64,000 nucleotides of DNA from Taxillus chinensis (taxonomy: Eukaryota > Streptophyta > Magnoliopsida > Santalales > Loranthaceae): positions 46,156,400 through 46,220,399 of the forward strand of contig CM042092.1 in assembly GCA_023512835.1 (NCBI GenBank), given 5' to 3'. The notes beneath the pieces are model-generated. The model was not told the origin of the DNA. It searched no databases and saw nothing but the letters and a program-made list of their open reading frames with translations. Below, in pieces: positions 41,901-56,900 of the stretch. Made by a program: the position numbers and the translations under genes. The first letter of the stretch is position 1, and the number at the start of each line of letters is the position of its first letter.

Positions 41901-44900
41901 TAGGAGCACCCTTTCCAACTTGATGACCTATTATATGTCTTTGTTTCCTATTCCGGTTGCTATGGCTTCTCAGCTCGAGAGGATCTAAAGGAATTTTCTT
42001 TGGGGTTTGAATGCGGGTAAGTCCAAACCTCACTTGGTGCGTTGGGACAGAGAGTCGCCCTCTCTCTCAGGGAGGCTTGGGCATTAAGAAGTTGTGTCAG
42101 TTTAATGTATCTCTTATGGGGAAGTGGTTGAAGTGGTTCGGGGCGGAGTGGGGGGTCCTGTGGCAGGAGGTGATTGCAGTGAAGTATGGCTTTGCCAGTG
42201 GGGGTTGGGCCTCTTTTATGCCTTGTGGGCCGCATGGTTTGAGTTTATGGAAATTCATCCGAGCGCATTGAGATTCTTTATCTCAGTTTGTGGTGTTTGA
42301 GTTGGGGGACGGTGCTTCTATTCGCTTTTGTGATGATGTATGGTGTGGTGCATTATCCCTAAAGCATGTTGATCCAGAGTTGTATTGGATTTCTTGCTCC
42401 CTTAATGCTTTTGTGGCCAACGTTCACCGTCTATGGGATACTACTATGCAATGGGAGGTGCTGTTTTCGCGGGCTGTCTATATTCGGTTGTCCAGTGTAG
42501 TTGGAGGCCGATATGCTTTGTTGGCGGCCTAATCGGACGTGTGGTTTTCAGGTTAAGAGCATGTACTCTCTTTTGACGCCTTTTCGGCTAGGGATTTTCC
42601 CATGATGTAGCGTGTGGAAGGAGCGAGTTCCATCTCGAGTTGCTTTTTTTGCTTGAGCTATAGTGCTTGACAGAATCCTTACAGCTAATAACTTGCAACA
42701 CCAGGGTTTTGTTCTTATTAGCCAGTATTTTATGTGTAAGGCTTTAGCAGAGTCAGTGGATCATTTATTTTTTTATTGTCCATATGTTAGGAAGCTGTGG
42801 AACATAATTATGGGCTTGTTCGGCCTTCCCTGGGTAATGTTATCGTCCCTTTGTGGGTTGCTTGAGTGCTGGCTCGAGGGCGTGGGGCAGTGATCAGTGG
42901 TGTGGAGAGCTGTTCCTTATTGTCTTCTTTGGTGTATTTGGCCTGAGAGGAATGCCCGAGTTTTTGACGATAGGGAGTGTTCATGATCAGAGATCACTCG
43001 TATCTATTTTAGGGGTTTGCGGGAGTAGTTTTTTGCTTTAGGCAGGATGCCTTTTTCGTCTATTTTTGATGTTATTCGTGAGTATTTATTTTGAATTTGT
43101 TGTTGAATGTTCGATTAGCGCGCACTGTTTGTGTGCGTTTTTTTTATTTTAATAAATAAATTTTCTTGCTTATAAAAAAATCATTAATTCACTTACATAA
43201 ATGTGACATGTTAAATTTTGTTTTACATTTTAATTTTTAATTTAATTTCCTTTCATGCATGTGTTTTTTTTCTTGCTAGTAATGTTTTTTTAATCAAATT
43301 TTTTGTTTACTTTCTTTGGTGAGCCAATCCTTCATAAACAAGTGGAATTATTTTACATTTCTAATTGCTGTTTATTAAGCTTTGCTTAAATTTTTTGCCA
43401 GTTGATCTGTTTCGTTTTTTTCTTATCAACTTGTACTTGTTGACTTTTAAGTTGACAGGGGAAACTTCTTGCTCGGGCAGGTGACTATCTTGCTGCAGCC
43501 AAAATATATGAGAAAATTTTGGAGTTATGGTATGTATGGGGAAGCTTGAATTTTATTGAGAAGATTTTGTGGGCATGATTATCTTGTCAATTATGCATTT
43601 AGTATCTTGTGATAGTTTTATAGGACAATTTTTTTCCCTGCAAGGATCAGTAGAAGTATCGGCTATAAAGGTTCAAAGTTGGAGCTTACTGATTACCACT
43701 ATTGTCTCAACTGCGATTCAATTTAAAACAGTGATTTCTTATGATGTTGACTGGATTTTCTTATTGCAGCTAGGTCGGGGTTAAATTTTAGTTTACTAAT
43801 CCAATATATTATTAGGGATTTCTTATGCTCTTGACTGGATAGTACGAATAATGCTGGCTGTGTTTATAAAAAACACTGTTCCTGTAAGTCAAACAATCCA
43901 GGCAATGTGTGGTTGAGATGTATTCAAATCTTCCAAATCAGTCATCTCCTTGCTATCGCTTCCTGTACACGGAAATGAGTACGGGCATGAGCATGGGGCT
44001 AGCAGTGGGTTGGGGAAGTCCTATATGTACCTGTCACATCTTGTTTTATGTATTACAGTTAAATCCCATTACTTGGCCCATAACCCATTTAGGATGGGTA
44101 TTGCCCTGGAAAAAGGGGGCATGGTGTTATCTTTTTGGCTTTGTAAAGTTGTCTGAACTGGCACCAAAACATTGTTTTGTCGACCTCATTGATGTTGATT
44201 AGTTAAGAGGTGAACTGGCACCAAAACATTGTATTGTTGACCTCATTGATTTTGATTAGCTAAGAGGTGAATGGCATTGAACAACTTTGGCCACTTTCTT
44301 TTTTTTAAACTAGAGAACCAAACAAACCAACTAACTTAATAATATTGGGTCGGTTATATGAACCTAGACAAAATGTTTATATTTGATTTAATACACAGAT
44401 TCTTCTCTTTCAATTAGCCAATGACCTTTATTCTAAATATAGTAATTTCATATATTTTGTTACCATCTTCATCTAAGTCTTTTTTTAATTTTTTATCTCA
44501 TTTAATGTCATTCTTTTTACCCTTCAAAGTTCAAACAGGTGCATTTAGTGACCTACGTCCTAAATGACCAAACCAACATAGCTGTTTTCCTCTCATCTTA
44601 TCATCATTCAGAGTTGTTTAACAACAAGATGAATATTTTCATTTCTAATCTCGTGAATTTTTTAAATAAAAGTCCTATGACATTTTTCTTTTCCCAAATC
44701 ACATTTGATTCGCCTTTGATATCAACCGTTGATTTTTTTCTCACTAGTCCTTGACAACACTTGAAAAGTAAACAGAATTGGGTGAGCAATAAGTTCAATA
44801 GATGACTTATAACTCTACACTACTCAACTATGCAATCATTCTTAAATACTATATTTTAGTGTACCCATGTTAGTGTAGCATTCGTAGAACATTAATGTAC

Positions 44901-47900
44901 TCAAGTCAATAAAAACTGTCAAACCACACATACATCACGCCCTATCCGATCATGTAACAGTTCACAAGTCAATCCAACTATTTATTTTCCCGAGGCTTCA
45001 ACTTGTCATTATCCAAACCAAGCATTAGGTCTTAGCTTATCGACAAATACAATTAACAATTATAGTTTGCCTTAGGGCACTTGGCCTTATCCCAACTAAC
45101 TTATCTCCAGCTTTGGCCTTGGCTTGGCAAGCCCAATCTACTAGTACACTAGCTCATGCCTTAGCCTGTCAATAACCATCTCCATTTTCCAAGCTTAGGG
45201 GCCTTAGCCATATGTTCAAATCAATTCTTAACACCTTCAATGCCATTTAGGCTCAATGGCTTCACAACTAACATTACAAAATAGTAGTTTACAAGCTAAC
45301 ATAGGATAAGCTCATACAACACAAGAAAACATTTCATAACAACATTATTCCATGGCATTGGGTTTCTCTCAGTGATTCCCATAACCAACATAGTTTAACT
45401 AAGTTCCCGCAATGCTAGTTGGCATAGCTTTGGCTAACAAGCGCAAAACAAGACAACTCATCATATGACAACAAACAAATCATATAAAACCATAAAATCA
45501 TTAAACAAGATATAAAACATCAGTATCATAATTCCAAACAACCCAAAATGGGTCTAAATAGCAAAAATAAAATGAAATGGCCAAACTAGCCATTTTCTCA
45601 CGCTCACGCTCACACTCGGCACTTAACACCTGCCCGATGCTTGACACTCTCTCACCCTGCTTGACACCCTCCTGCTAGACACCCTGTCGGACACTCCCTT
45701 TTCGAGGGTCAAGCAGCTCGTGCATTGAGCGATCATTCAGGACTCAACCCCGTTGCAATTTCACACGTAGTTGACCCCAATTTGCATCTCAAATTCAATT
45801 TCTCAACTACAAAGCTCAAAAATACACCACATATCACATGGTATAGATCAAAAGATCCTCAAACAGGATCAACGACGCCATAGAACACTTGTTACATAAA
45901 TTCCTATAAAATTTAGGGTCCATACCCCAAACTCGCCCAATCTCTAATTTAATAAATGTCTCTCGAATTATTCAGTTATTTCTCACAAAATTAATTCAAA
46001 CAAGATAGATTCATCATTCTTAACATTATGGTATCACCAATTTTTTCCTACAACCAAAATTTGTAAAATCACCAAATGCTAGGGTTCATTACACATGTTC
46101 ATATTTCGCCTAATTCATACATACATAATAAAATTAATCAGTAGGATTGAAAATTGGAAGTTTTTTTTTTTCTTTTTTCACATGTTATTTAGTTCCCTCT
46201 ATGTGGTTTGATGCGGATAGGTTGTGTTGGAGCCTCATTTGGGAGCAAGGTATCAGGTCTATAGTTTTTACTCCATTCTCATGCCTTTTCGGATTGAGAG
46301 CTTTCCTTAGCGGAGTGTCTGGAAGGCACGAGTGCTGTCTAGGGTAGCTTTCTTTGCTTGGACCGCAGTTCTGGGTAAGATTTTGACTATTGATCATTTG
46401 AGGTGAAGGGATTTCATTCTTGTTAATAGGTATTACATGTGCATGGCTTCGATGGAGTCAAAAGACCATCTATTCCTTCATTATCCATATGCTAGGAGAT
46501 TGTGGGATATGGTCATGGGTTTGTTTGACCTCCCATTGGTGATGCCTTAGTCTCTTCGCACATTGTTTGCATGTTGGCTAGGGGGTGTCAGGCGGCGTTT
46601 AGCGGTGTGGTGGGCTGTCCCTCATTGCATCCTGTGGAGTCTTTGGCAGGAGAGGAACGCTTGTGTGTTTGAAGATTGAGAGAGGTCTGCTGCAGAGCTT
46701 TCTTATATTTTTTTATGTCGTTTGGGGATTTGGATGTATGCTTCGGGCGGTTTTCGTTTTTCTTTCATTTGGGATGTTTGGCTGCTTTTTTTACCTGATT
46801 GTTATCTTTTTGTTGTAATTTTACATTTCGCGTACTTGCATATAATTTTCATCAAATAAAGTTTGTCTTACTTATATATATTAAAAATCAATATTGAGAT
46901 GTAGAAACACCTACTTGGATTAAGTCTCAAAGATTGGAGCATCCCAAATTGTTGAATTCTCAAACACTTCTTTTTTCCTCTTCTCATCAAGCATAGAACA
47001 CAACGAATGTAGCCGCTTCTTTTCCTTCTTTTTCTTATTTTACATTTCCTTTAATCTCATAATACTTATAATAATATTTTATTTTAAAATACTAAAAAGT
47101 CCTCGTAAATTCACCAGGACCTCAAACTTTAAATTGGATCCAATAGTCAAGAGGCTTGTATTGATGACCACCTCACTGTATAGTTATTTCCAAAATACAG
47201 ATCCTTACAGTGTTGACTAGGTGTTGTGTCTATATCTCAAATTTGAGCTTGATTATTGTGTACAATTTATTTGCAACTTGTGTTAATTTTGCACTTATTG
47301 ACTACCCTTTGATGACAACTCAAAATTATATAGAAATTTGCATTTTGATTTTCTTGTGGGTTTTGTGTTTAGTAGTTGTTGTGTCTATATTACTTTATCT
47401 CAAATTTCAGATTGATTATCATGTATAACCTATTTGCTACCTGTATTGTCTTTAATTTGTGGTTTACTGTTTTTTTAAACATATATATTATTAGAATTTT
47501 CAATAATTTTTTAGTGTAAAATATTTTCAAAAAATGTCTAACCCGTCTTGGATTAACTAGGCAAACTGCATGGCCATCAACAAGTCCATGTAGGCACTAG
47601 AGAGTCCCTTGACTGCCCAGAGCTACCTAACATTTTTTAGAACATCAGTGACACTAAATACATTATATTTGTTATAAATCAAATTCCACTACTTTGTGCA
47701 TCCTGCTTTTATGTTACGTGGTATTTGTTGATTGCCTGTTCTCCATTTTCAAGCAGTTGATTGGAATTCAAAGAACCTGCTTCTCCTTGTGATAGTGTTA
47801 ACTTTCATTTAAGACATTGAACTGAATTACAAATAGTCAGAGTTGCTTACAAGTCATTTTCCAATGGACACAATAACTTATTCTGTATTCCTGCTCTTTC

Positions 47901-50900
47901 GCCTATATTCTATGTCATTTCTAATACATAATTTTTTTTTGTTAAGGACTTTCATTTTGCATTGCAGCCCTGATGATTATGAGTTTTTCCTTCACTATTT
48001 AAGCTGTTTGCTGGAGGATGAAAGCAGCTTGTTTACTGATGGAATTCAACCACCTAATTATCCAGGCTGCAAGTTTACTCATTTGTCAGATGAAGCGGTG
48101 CTTGTTTTTCATATTTATGTCATTATTTTTAGCTCTTCATTTTTTGGTCGTCTGCAGACCTTTGCTATTGGCTTTTGGACATAATTTGATGGGAGTAAAC
48201 TGAATTTGCAGTTTAGTTCTCGTTTGTTAGATGCATATGCTTTTGTACAAAAGTTGCAAGCAGAAAGTACTAGCGATTTCATAAGATCTCCTTTTTTGGC
48301 AAATCTTGAAATTGAAAGGAGGAGATGCTTATATGGAAAGGGAGATGATGGCAACTTGATGGAGGCTCTAATTCAATACTTCTTCAGGTGGATTTCAGCT
48401 TTTTCTCGAATCCTCTAAATTTGGGCTAAATCATCTGGAATGAACTTTTCTGATCATTCTCAACAAACTTCATTTGTCATATTCTCCCTCATTTGTTATG
48501 AGACTGGTAAATTTATCAAGCTGATGTGTCCTGCTATGAAAATTGTTTTTCATTATCATAGTGGTGTTGTAAAGTTTATTTAGGGGAGCTGGTTATTTAT
48601 TTTGAAAGTTGATAATATTTTGCAAGACACGAGGTAATCCTGCATCATCCTACCATTATGAACTTTTGTCTTGCATATACAGGTTTGGTCACTTAGCCTG
48701 TTTCACTTCTGATGTTGAGATGTATCTTCAAGCCTTAAGAGCTGACAAAAAAGCAGAGTTATTGGAGAAGTTGTCAGAGTTCTCCGACTCCTATACGGCT
48801 GAACCTATCAAAGTTCTTCGGCAATCAATAACGCTTTTTAAAATTCAAGAATTGATTGGCAACATGTTCAAGTTTTCAGTCAGTGGTAAGTGTCGTGCTC
48901 TTTCATCATACTGTTTCTTAGTTTCTTTCATTCATGACTTTCTAGGGTACTACTATTTAGCCAGCAAACTTGGGGCAAATTTAAGTTATGTCTGTGTGGC
49001 ATAATCATGGCCTTCATATTTCAAATGTTATTTTAAGTGAAATTCCACTAAACGATCATAATCATGCTGCATCATTTTTGTCTTAGCGTTGTCTTGAGTT
49101 TGTCATATTACTCTGCTTTCAAAGTAAATCTAATCAGACTGAATCTTGGTATTATCAGTAACTTCAAAATGAATTGTTACAAATAGAAGAGTATCTTTAT
49201 GACAATTTTTTGTTTCTTCTGTTCCTTGTGCGATTTTTTGTTTGTTTTGGTGTGTATTGACATTTTGTTATAGGCATTCATAAGACCCAGTTTTCTAAAA
49301 ATTGTATTAACAGCATATTTGGTGTGACTTGCTGTTGGTCGTTTTTAGTTTTTGTTTTTAATTTTTTGCAATAAAAATGAATACTATAGTATGCAAACTC
49401 AATTAATTAATTACTTTTTAATTCCTAAAATGGGAAAACACAGAATAGAGTAGTTGGTGTGATATTGTTTTACCCTAAAATTTTCATATTAAAAAATAAT
49501 TAAAAATAATATTTATAAATTTTTTATTAAAATTTATATTGCTTGCTGTTTGTGGCAGTTGCCAACAGCCACCAAGTGGCCAAATAAGCCCTACCGATAT
49601 TTGGTAGGTTTGTTTTTATTCTAACATCTACATTGTAGCTTGTTTAGCTGTCATGCTCAAGTTAAGCAATATTAACTTCAGCTGTTGTTCTCCAGAACTT
49701 GAGGGCTTTGCTGTTAAAGAAGTTGATATGTACTGTAAAAGTCTTCCCCTTTCGAAAGAGTTGGATCCACAGGAAAGTATGCATGGCGAAGAGCTCCTGT
49801 CCATGGTGTGCAATGTGTTAGTTCAGGTATCTGGTAAACTATTCATAAAAATGTACCATTAACGGTCTCTTTTTTTTTTTTGTTTTATGTAATAACCTGT
49901 GACACAAATGACTTTTTTTCATCACCTGTTCTAGGAGTACTCATATGTGGACTTCTGTATTATCTTTTCCGTGCATTTATTTCGTTTTGCCTTTGCTTGC
50001 TGATATGGGTGCTATTGAGGCTTTTTTCTTTGCTGTTTCATATTTTTTTACTGGTTCATTTTGTATGTTTTTTTTTAATTTAAATTTTCTCCTGTTTGAT
50101 GTAAAATGACTAGTATGTTGTCATATATGCTTTATGCTTACGTGGCTAAGTAACAAAGCTTTCTGGTTCAGTTATTTTGGCGTACTAAGCAACTGGGCTA
50201 TTTGGTGGAAGCAATTATGATTCTGGAGTGTGGCTTGACCCTGCAAAGGTCATATTTTTGATTATCCAGTCAGTTACTTTTTTGGCAAAAATACTTTATA
50301 ATGTCGCTAGAGGAACCATCTATTTATAAAATTTTGCCCTGGTTCTATATTCACACTGTTGGCAGGCAAATGTAGTTCGCTAATCAAGATGAAGTTAAAT
50401 GCTATGTGAGATGCAAATGTGGTTGTTTGGCAAAATGTTTGATTCCAAGAGAGTCATTTTACATTTATTTATTATTTATTTTTAATAGTCCTTTCTAGCA
50501 TGTTTTTATGGAACATTGTGGGGAACATATTATTTTTGCATGGACATGTTGATTTGTAGAAAATAGGCCACCACTATCTAATCCAATAGACATGTTCTTG
50601 TTAAGTGTTGCATGATTCTCATTTTAGATGTTTTAAGCATATCTATCTATATATAAGAGCTTATGGGGTGGATCAAACATGTGTAATAATCATATTTTAT
50701 TCATATGTTTCTAATTTTAAGAAATAATTAACATTAAATTTATATTTTACCATTGTAGCATATACAATCTTCCGTTAGCCTCAAGAGTAGCCTAACATTT
50801 TTTTTTCACGTGTTCTTCAATATTGTGAGCAATTATTATTATTATTATATCATAAATTTGGCAAAGATATAATTAGATAAATTTTGTTTCAATTTAATGA

Positions 50901-53900
50901 TCATAATATTAAAATATATATTCTTAATTGTTTAAATAAAGAGCTAAACAAACATGCATTTTTTAAAACCATAAACTTCTTAATTCTTAATTTTATATGC
51001 ATTCATAAAGAGCTAACATTTTTTTCACGTGTTCTTCAATATTGTGAGCAATTATTATTATTATTATTATATCATAAATTTGGCAAAGATATAATTAGAT
51101 AAATTTTGTTTCAATTTAATGATCATAATATTAAAATATATATTCTTAATTGTTTAGATAAAGAGCTAAACAAACATGCATTTTTAAAAGCCATAATCTT
51201 CTTTTTCTCATGCTTTTGTAATTTTAAAAAATAATTAATAATTAAAATTATATTTTATCATTATAGCCTATGTAATTTGCCATTAGCCTCAAGATTAGCT
51301 TTATATTTTTTATTTTTTGGCATGTGGGCAAATATTATTGTTACGTATATATTTGATAAATATATAGTTAAATAAATTTTGTTTCAAAATTGATAATAAT
51401 AACATCAATATAATATTCGCTTATCATATGAATGGTACATTAACATTTCTTACGTGTGTGACTAGTTTGCAAGATATGTATCATGCTTTCAGTTTGGTAA
51501 TGGTTTGGAAATAATTCATGGGTGGTCATGTTTTGACAGACACGCGTCGCAATACAAGATTTTGTTGTTGCACTTGTATTCTCACTTGGGTGCCTGTTCA
51601 TTATCATACGAATGGTAAAGTATTCTTAACAAGGCTAAGTAATGTTACTGGCGGAAAAAATTTATTTCAGATATTTTGTTGCTACTTTCCAGTGCCTGTG
51701 TCTTTACAGTGTGAATCCTTCCTTTTCTGGATACTTTATGTTCGCTGAATCTCTTCAATATAGTTGTAAAAGCACCTGGTTGTTTTCTCAGGTATAAATC
51801 CCTAGATGTGAAAAATATCTTACTGGAAACGGTTTCACACCACATCTTGCCACAGATGTTGGTATCACCTCTATGGGTTGATTTGAAAGATCTTTTAATG
51901 GATTATCTTAAGTTTATGGATGATCACTTTAGAGAATCTGCAGATCTTACATTCCTTGCATATCGCCATCGAAATTACTCAAAGGTATATTCTATAGAAT
52001 ATGAAGATATTAGCATCTCTGAAATCTTAATGCATGTTTAGTTTCTTTCTATGCATAGAAATGTCTTTGTTTCTGTATTTATTAAATATGATATTTATGT
52101 TTCCCTTAGCCAAATATGAAATAAGTGATCTTAAATATGGTTATGGAATCTTACAAGCAACTTATCTAAGATCTCCAAATTAAGAGGCGTCAAATTGCTC
52201 TACTGCTCTAAATGACCAGTTAAGCTGGCATCCTTGCAGTTTTTTTTTCTGCCACACTACAAGTACAGATAAACCATACTTCAGTATATTCACATACTTT
52301 GCTTTTCTATATTAGGTTGTCTTTCTATTTTAGATAATGCTGTATTGCTCTCTGGCTGTCATATTTAAATATGAGAAATTGAACTTCAACTTCGACCTTT
52401 TTTTATTCCAAATTTTAAATATGTTTTATTCTCTTTGTATAAGTTATAATTTTGTTCTTTTTTTTTTTTGTAATGTATAAAATGTGAGAGTTAATGAATA
52501 ATAGATTTTATTTTGTATACCGTCTGGGCATGGGGCAAATTGCTTATCTGGGGTTGGTTGGTGAGTAATGTATTGGATTTGGGTGTGACAACGTAGGTTT
52601 GATTCCCTCTGCTTTCATCTAGGGTTTTCTCTTGTGTTTAGAATGGAATGTCTTGTGGGCCTAGGGTAGTTTTTCCTTGGTTTGGGACCTGACCGGTTGG
52701 TCCAGGGTGGCCTGTCGGTGCGGGAGTTATGGCTTATAAAAAAGATCACATTTTGTGTAAGTATAGGGATGAACTATTGCTTTCAAATTATTCTTGTTGG
52801 AAATTCTTGATAGGTGAGTTATTATACCTAAATATATAGTTCAATACTAAAATAAGTAAAATAATAAAAACTACTTTTTAAAAATAGTTAGATATAAATA
52901 TAATTAAAAGATATTAATAATTATAACATTTTCATATATAATTTGAAAATAATAAAAAAATAATTTTTTTGAAAAATATAGTGTAAATATAATTATCAAT
53001 AATAATTTTTTAATTATATTGTTATTAATTTAAAAATTATTTCAAAATGTTATATGTTGGAGTTATAGAGACATGAAAGTATATGTTCTTTCAGTTAAAG
53101 GGTATAAAAAAGACTGGAGAAGTAAGTATAGGAGTTTAAAATTTTTTTTTATAAATTTTGTGTATTTTGTCTTAAATGAATATATTTGGGTAATATACAC
53201 CATAGTAATAATCATAATAAGAATGATGATGACTTATAAATATGAATATTATATAAATATAATTATCAATTAATTATTTTTCTTAAAATTCAAAATATTA
53301 ATTTATACAAATGTAATTATGGAACAATAGAGGTAATAGAACTTGTTAAATTAGTTTTACATGATATAATTATTACATGTAAAAAATAATTTTTACTAAT
53401 AATAAGTTTGTTTTCTTTTTTGTTTAAAAGTTGTCGATGCAAATAATGTTAGTGTTAAGGATAGATAAGTAATTAACTTTTTTCTTCAAAATTTTGATTA
53501 TTGCAAATATATCAGCCCCCTCCCCCCTTGCACTCACAAAACTTTGAGTCTTGAAATTTGGTCTTGTAAAATCAAAGTATGGCAAGCCAAGCATGGTATG
53601 TAAGCAAAAACAATACAAAACCAAGTTTAAGTGAATTGAATTAGACAAATATAAGAATATTGACTCAATCCAATTATATGAAAATTCTCTATGTAAGTTT
53701 ACTTTTAGGAGGTAAAGCTAATGATAAGGAATTTGCGGTTTGACACTTATTCAAGCAATTAGATGTGCTGTATTTTGGATTCAAATTGTTGACTTCAATT
53801 TAACACTGCTTTGTTATTGTTTTTGTGGTTTTGCCTACTGCTTTGTTATTATTGTATATGGATAAACTTACTTTTGGAACTACAGAGAACTTTATAACTG

Positions 53901-56900
53901 TGCCTTTTTGGTTAAGCAATAACTAAGGTTACACGAGATGTTTGATGGACTTGGATGGTAAAGGTACTGCATAGCGTCTAGACAGTAAAAATACCATCTA
54001 AACATTAAAATGAAAATTTTCATATTTTTAGTTATTTTAAATAAATATAAATATAAATGGTAATATCAACGTTTTTAATAAAACTTAAAAAATATTCAGA
54101 AAGTACAAATTAAAACATAAAACCTAAACATATTGTAAGCAAAGGACAAATTATAAATATGTTAAAGAGCTTATCTATATTGCAGTAAAGAAAAACAGCA
54201 AAAAGGCCACCTAGACAGTTTTTTTTGGGTGCGTGCGTGTGTTATATTCATGATGGTATTAAAAAAAGATGGTTTTGATATTTAAATACCTGATCATTCA
54301 AAATAATTAAAGAGACAGAATATCAAATATCCCTATTGAAACATCACTTGAGTTGAGTCCAAAAGTGTGAAACATTCAATACAAATGGTATGTATCGATT
54401 AATAAGAAGAAAGGGAAAAAAAGAGAAGTTGCACAGGACTACACCACTGCTGTAAGTTGCACAGTAGCAGACCAGGGGAGAGGAAAGGAGGGGAAAACAT
54501 GAAAAGAAGAAGAAAGCAAAAGGAATGAGAAAAGAGAAGAGATAAAGAAGTTCTACCTTGAAATCATTGATTTTTAGCAAGTTTTATAGGACCAGATATT
54601 GCACAAGCATGGCTGATTCTAATATAGGCATTCTTAAGCCTTTAAATTACTCAATATAGCTTTCATACGAATGCAAGCTCTTTACTCTTAGTTATTTTAA
54701 AAGCCCCAGATATAGGCCCAAATATATATTTTTTTGGAAAAAAAAATACATAATCATATATATAACATAATTGAATGGTACTATTAATCATACAATTCAG
54801 TTAAAAATGATTATATTAACCAGTTCAAATTGTTTACCCCAGAATCGAATCGAATCGAATCAAATCATGAATCGTGTGATTTTAATAGCATTGTGCCTAC
54901 CTTTTATTAGTTTTATACCTAGGCTTCAAAACGTCTGTTGGTGTTTCGGGTGTGCTCACACCTTTTACTATTTTGCTTTTTATTTGATTTAGGAGAGGAA
55001 AGTAATGTAGATAGATTGAGTCATATTTTTGTGTTTTATTTTGCTCACTGGTAATGCTCTGTTTTATTAAGTAATAATAATAAATTATATAATTTATATC
55101 ATCTTTCTGGGGTGTCAATGGCTTTGACTTTGTGTAAGAGAAATGTAATTTCAGAATATCTAAGAGAAATTTTGAGTTTTTCATTTGATTGCTTCAGGTG
55201 ATTGAATTTGTTCAGTTTAAAGAGCGTCTACAGTGTTCTAATCAATATCTAATGGCGAAGATTGAAACACCCATATTGCAGCTGAAGCAAAATGCGGATA
55301 GCATAGAAGAAGAGGAGGTATCTTCTCCATCTGCAAGTCTAAATTGCTCATTCATTTAAAGAAATTGATTATAGAAACAACTCTTGCATATGCTTTTGTT
55401 AGAGCATGCTTGGAAGCCAACAATGTGGAATGCACTTTCTTGAGCTCTCAAATGAGATTGGGAACAAATCTTTGACTTTCAATGAAGATTTTCAGTCTCG
55501 TCCTTGGTGGACTCCTACATCAGACAGAAATTACCTTTTAGGTTAGCACAATCTGCACTTGCTTGGAGATACAACCCTGTAGTAATAGATTTTCAACATT
55601 GGCAAGATTTAGCATAGTCATAATACGATACATTGTTTTGGTGGTTGCTTAGACCTTAGTTTTCCTAGAATTGTTTGATTGTTAACTCTAAGAGTTCGTT
55701 TGGTACGCGAATAACATTAAAAAGAATAGAATTTACATGAAAATAGAATGTAATGGGAATGAAAATGAGAATGATTTATTAGCTTACTCATGTTTGATAT
55801 ACAATATTATGAATAGAGTATTTTTTTGAAAATTAAAAATCTATCCATGAAAATCAGCAATGCATCACTGCCATTGTAGTCACTCCTGGCGTTGTTGGGA
55901 ACCCCTTCTCCTCGCCAACGAATTGGTTGTCTAATGAGTTGCCCAACTTCATTGGGACAGTGACTCAACTAGATTTACATTAGGACTATTACCTCATGGA
56001 TGAAGGATGAAGGGTAAGGGTAAGGTTGAAAAATTGATTTTCTTATGCAAGGTAATCACTCAATACCGAGGGTGGGATAATCAACATTATCTTATTCAGG
56101 GTAATTTTCATTCCAAGGTAACTATTACCTCTTCTTGTGTGTACCAATCTCGGGAATGAGAAAGAATTTTATTCTATTACATTCTTTTTTTCATACTAAA
56201 CATGCAATAAGTGGGACTTGAATTCGTTTGACCAACTCGCCTTATATTAGAAGTTGAGTTGAGTTGGCCAACACTTCCATGAAAACCCTAAGCTATAAAA
56301 GTACCCCTTGGCAACTGATAAACAAAACCCTTAGCAAGTAAAAATATTTTTCCAAAACTAAATATTCCTCTTTTCCTTCTCCAAGTTTTCTTTCACCACA
56401 ACTTCCATCATTGTTTCCACTTTCAGTTCTCGCTGCTACAAACCTGATGCCATCTATGTCACTTTTGTTCTTGTTGTCTTCCATTAAAGTTGCTACCTAA
56501 TTGGAAATTGTGGGGTTCAAAAACAAATTCAATAGCAACTTCAGAGAAATCTAATTGTACACATAATAGATAAAATGTGATCGTTTAACTTTATCAATGA
56601 GTGGAAATGTTAAATATCTCTAATGAAACATCATTTAAGCCCTAACATGTAACACTCAATGGAATACCTAATTATTAACATCATCTTCAAAGACAAAGTT
56701 AATGTCATCATCCTTAACATCATCTACTATAATTAATTTTTCAGACTCATCTACTATAACCAATTTTTCTACTAGCATTGATCCTTCTCTGTCACTAGCA
56801 CTAGGGCTAGAGTCTAGACTGCTACCACTATCACTTCTGCTACTGCCAGGCCTAACAATTAAATTCCTTGGCCCTATATAAAAAAATAATAATTAATTAC

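Larger units (their letters stand above)
43530..47967 (+). other. NAA25 intron 7
   Basis: This 4438-bp intron holds a 57-bp tandem duplication (44155-44271), a plus-strand C-rich, non-coding stretch at 44820-46140 and a LINE fragment at 46147-46885. In the C-rich stretch, TTGACAC-type words cluster at 45640-45700. It may be a reverse-oriented LTR or other transposon remnant, but no termini were found. The remaining sequence is A/T-rich and unremarkable. Confidence 0.6.

Noticed and set aside
50690..51192. A CRISPR-like array
   Set aside because: Only two or three long, diverging repeats without uniform spacers, in a plant intron.
52520..52743. A tRNA gene
   Set aside because: B-box-like and A-box-like words are present, but no cloverleaf with anticodon arm and acceptor stem could be folded by eye.
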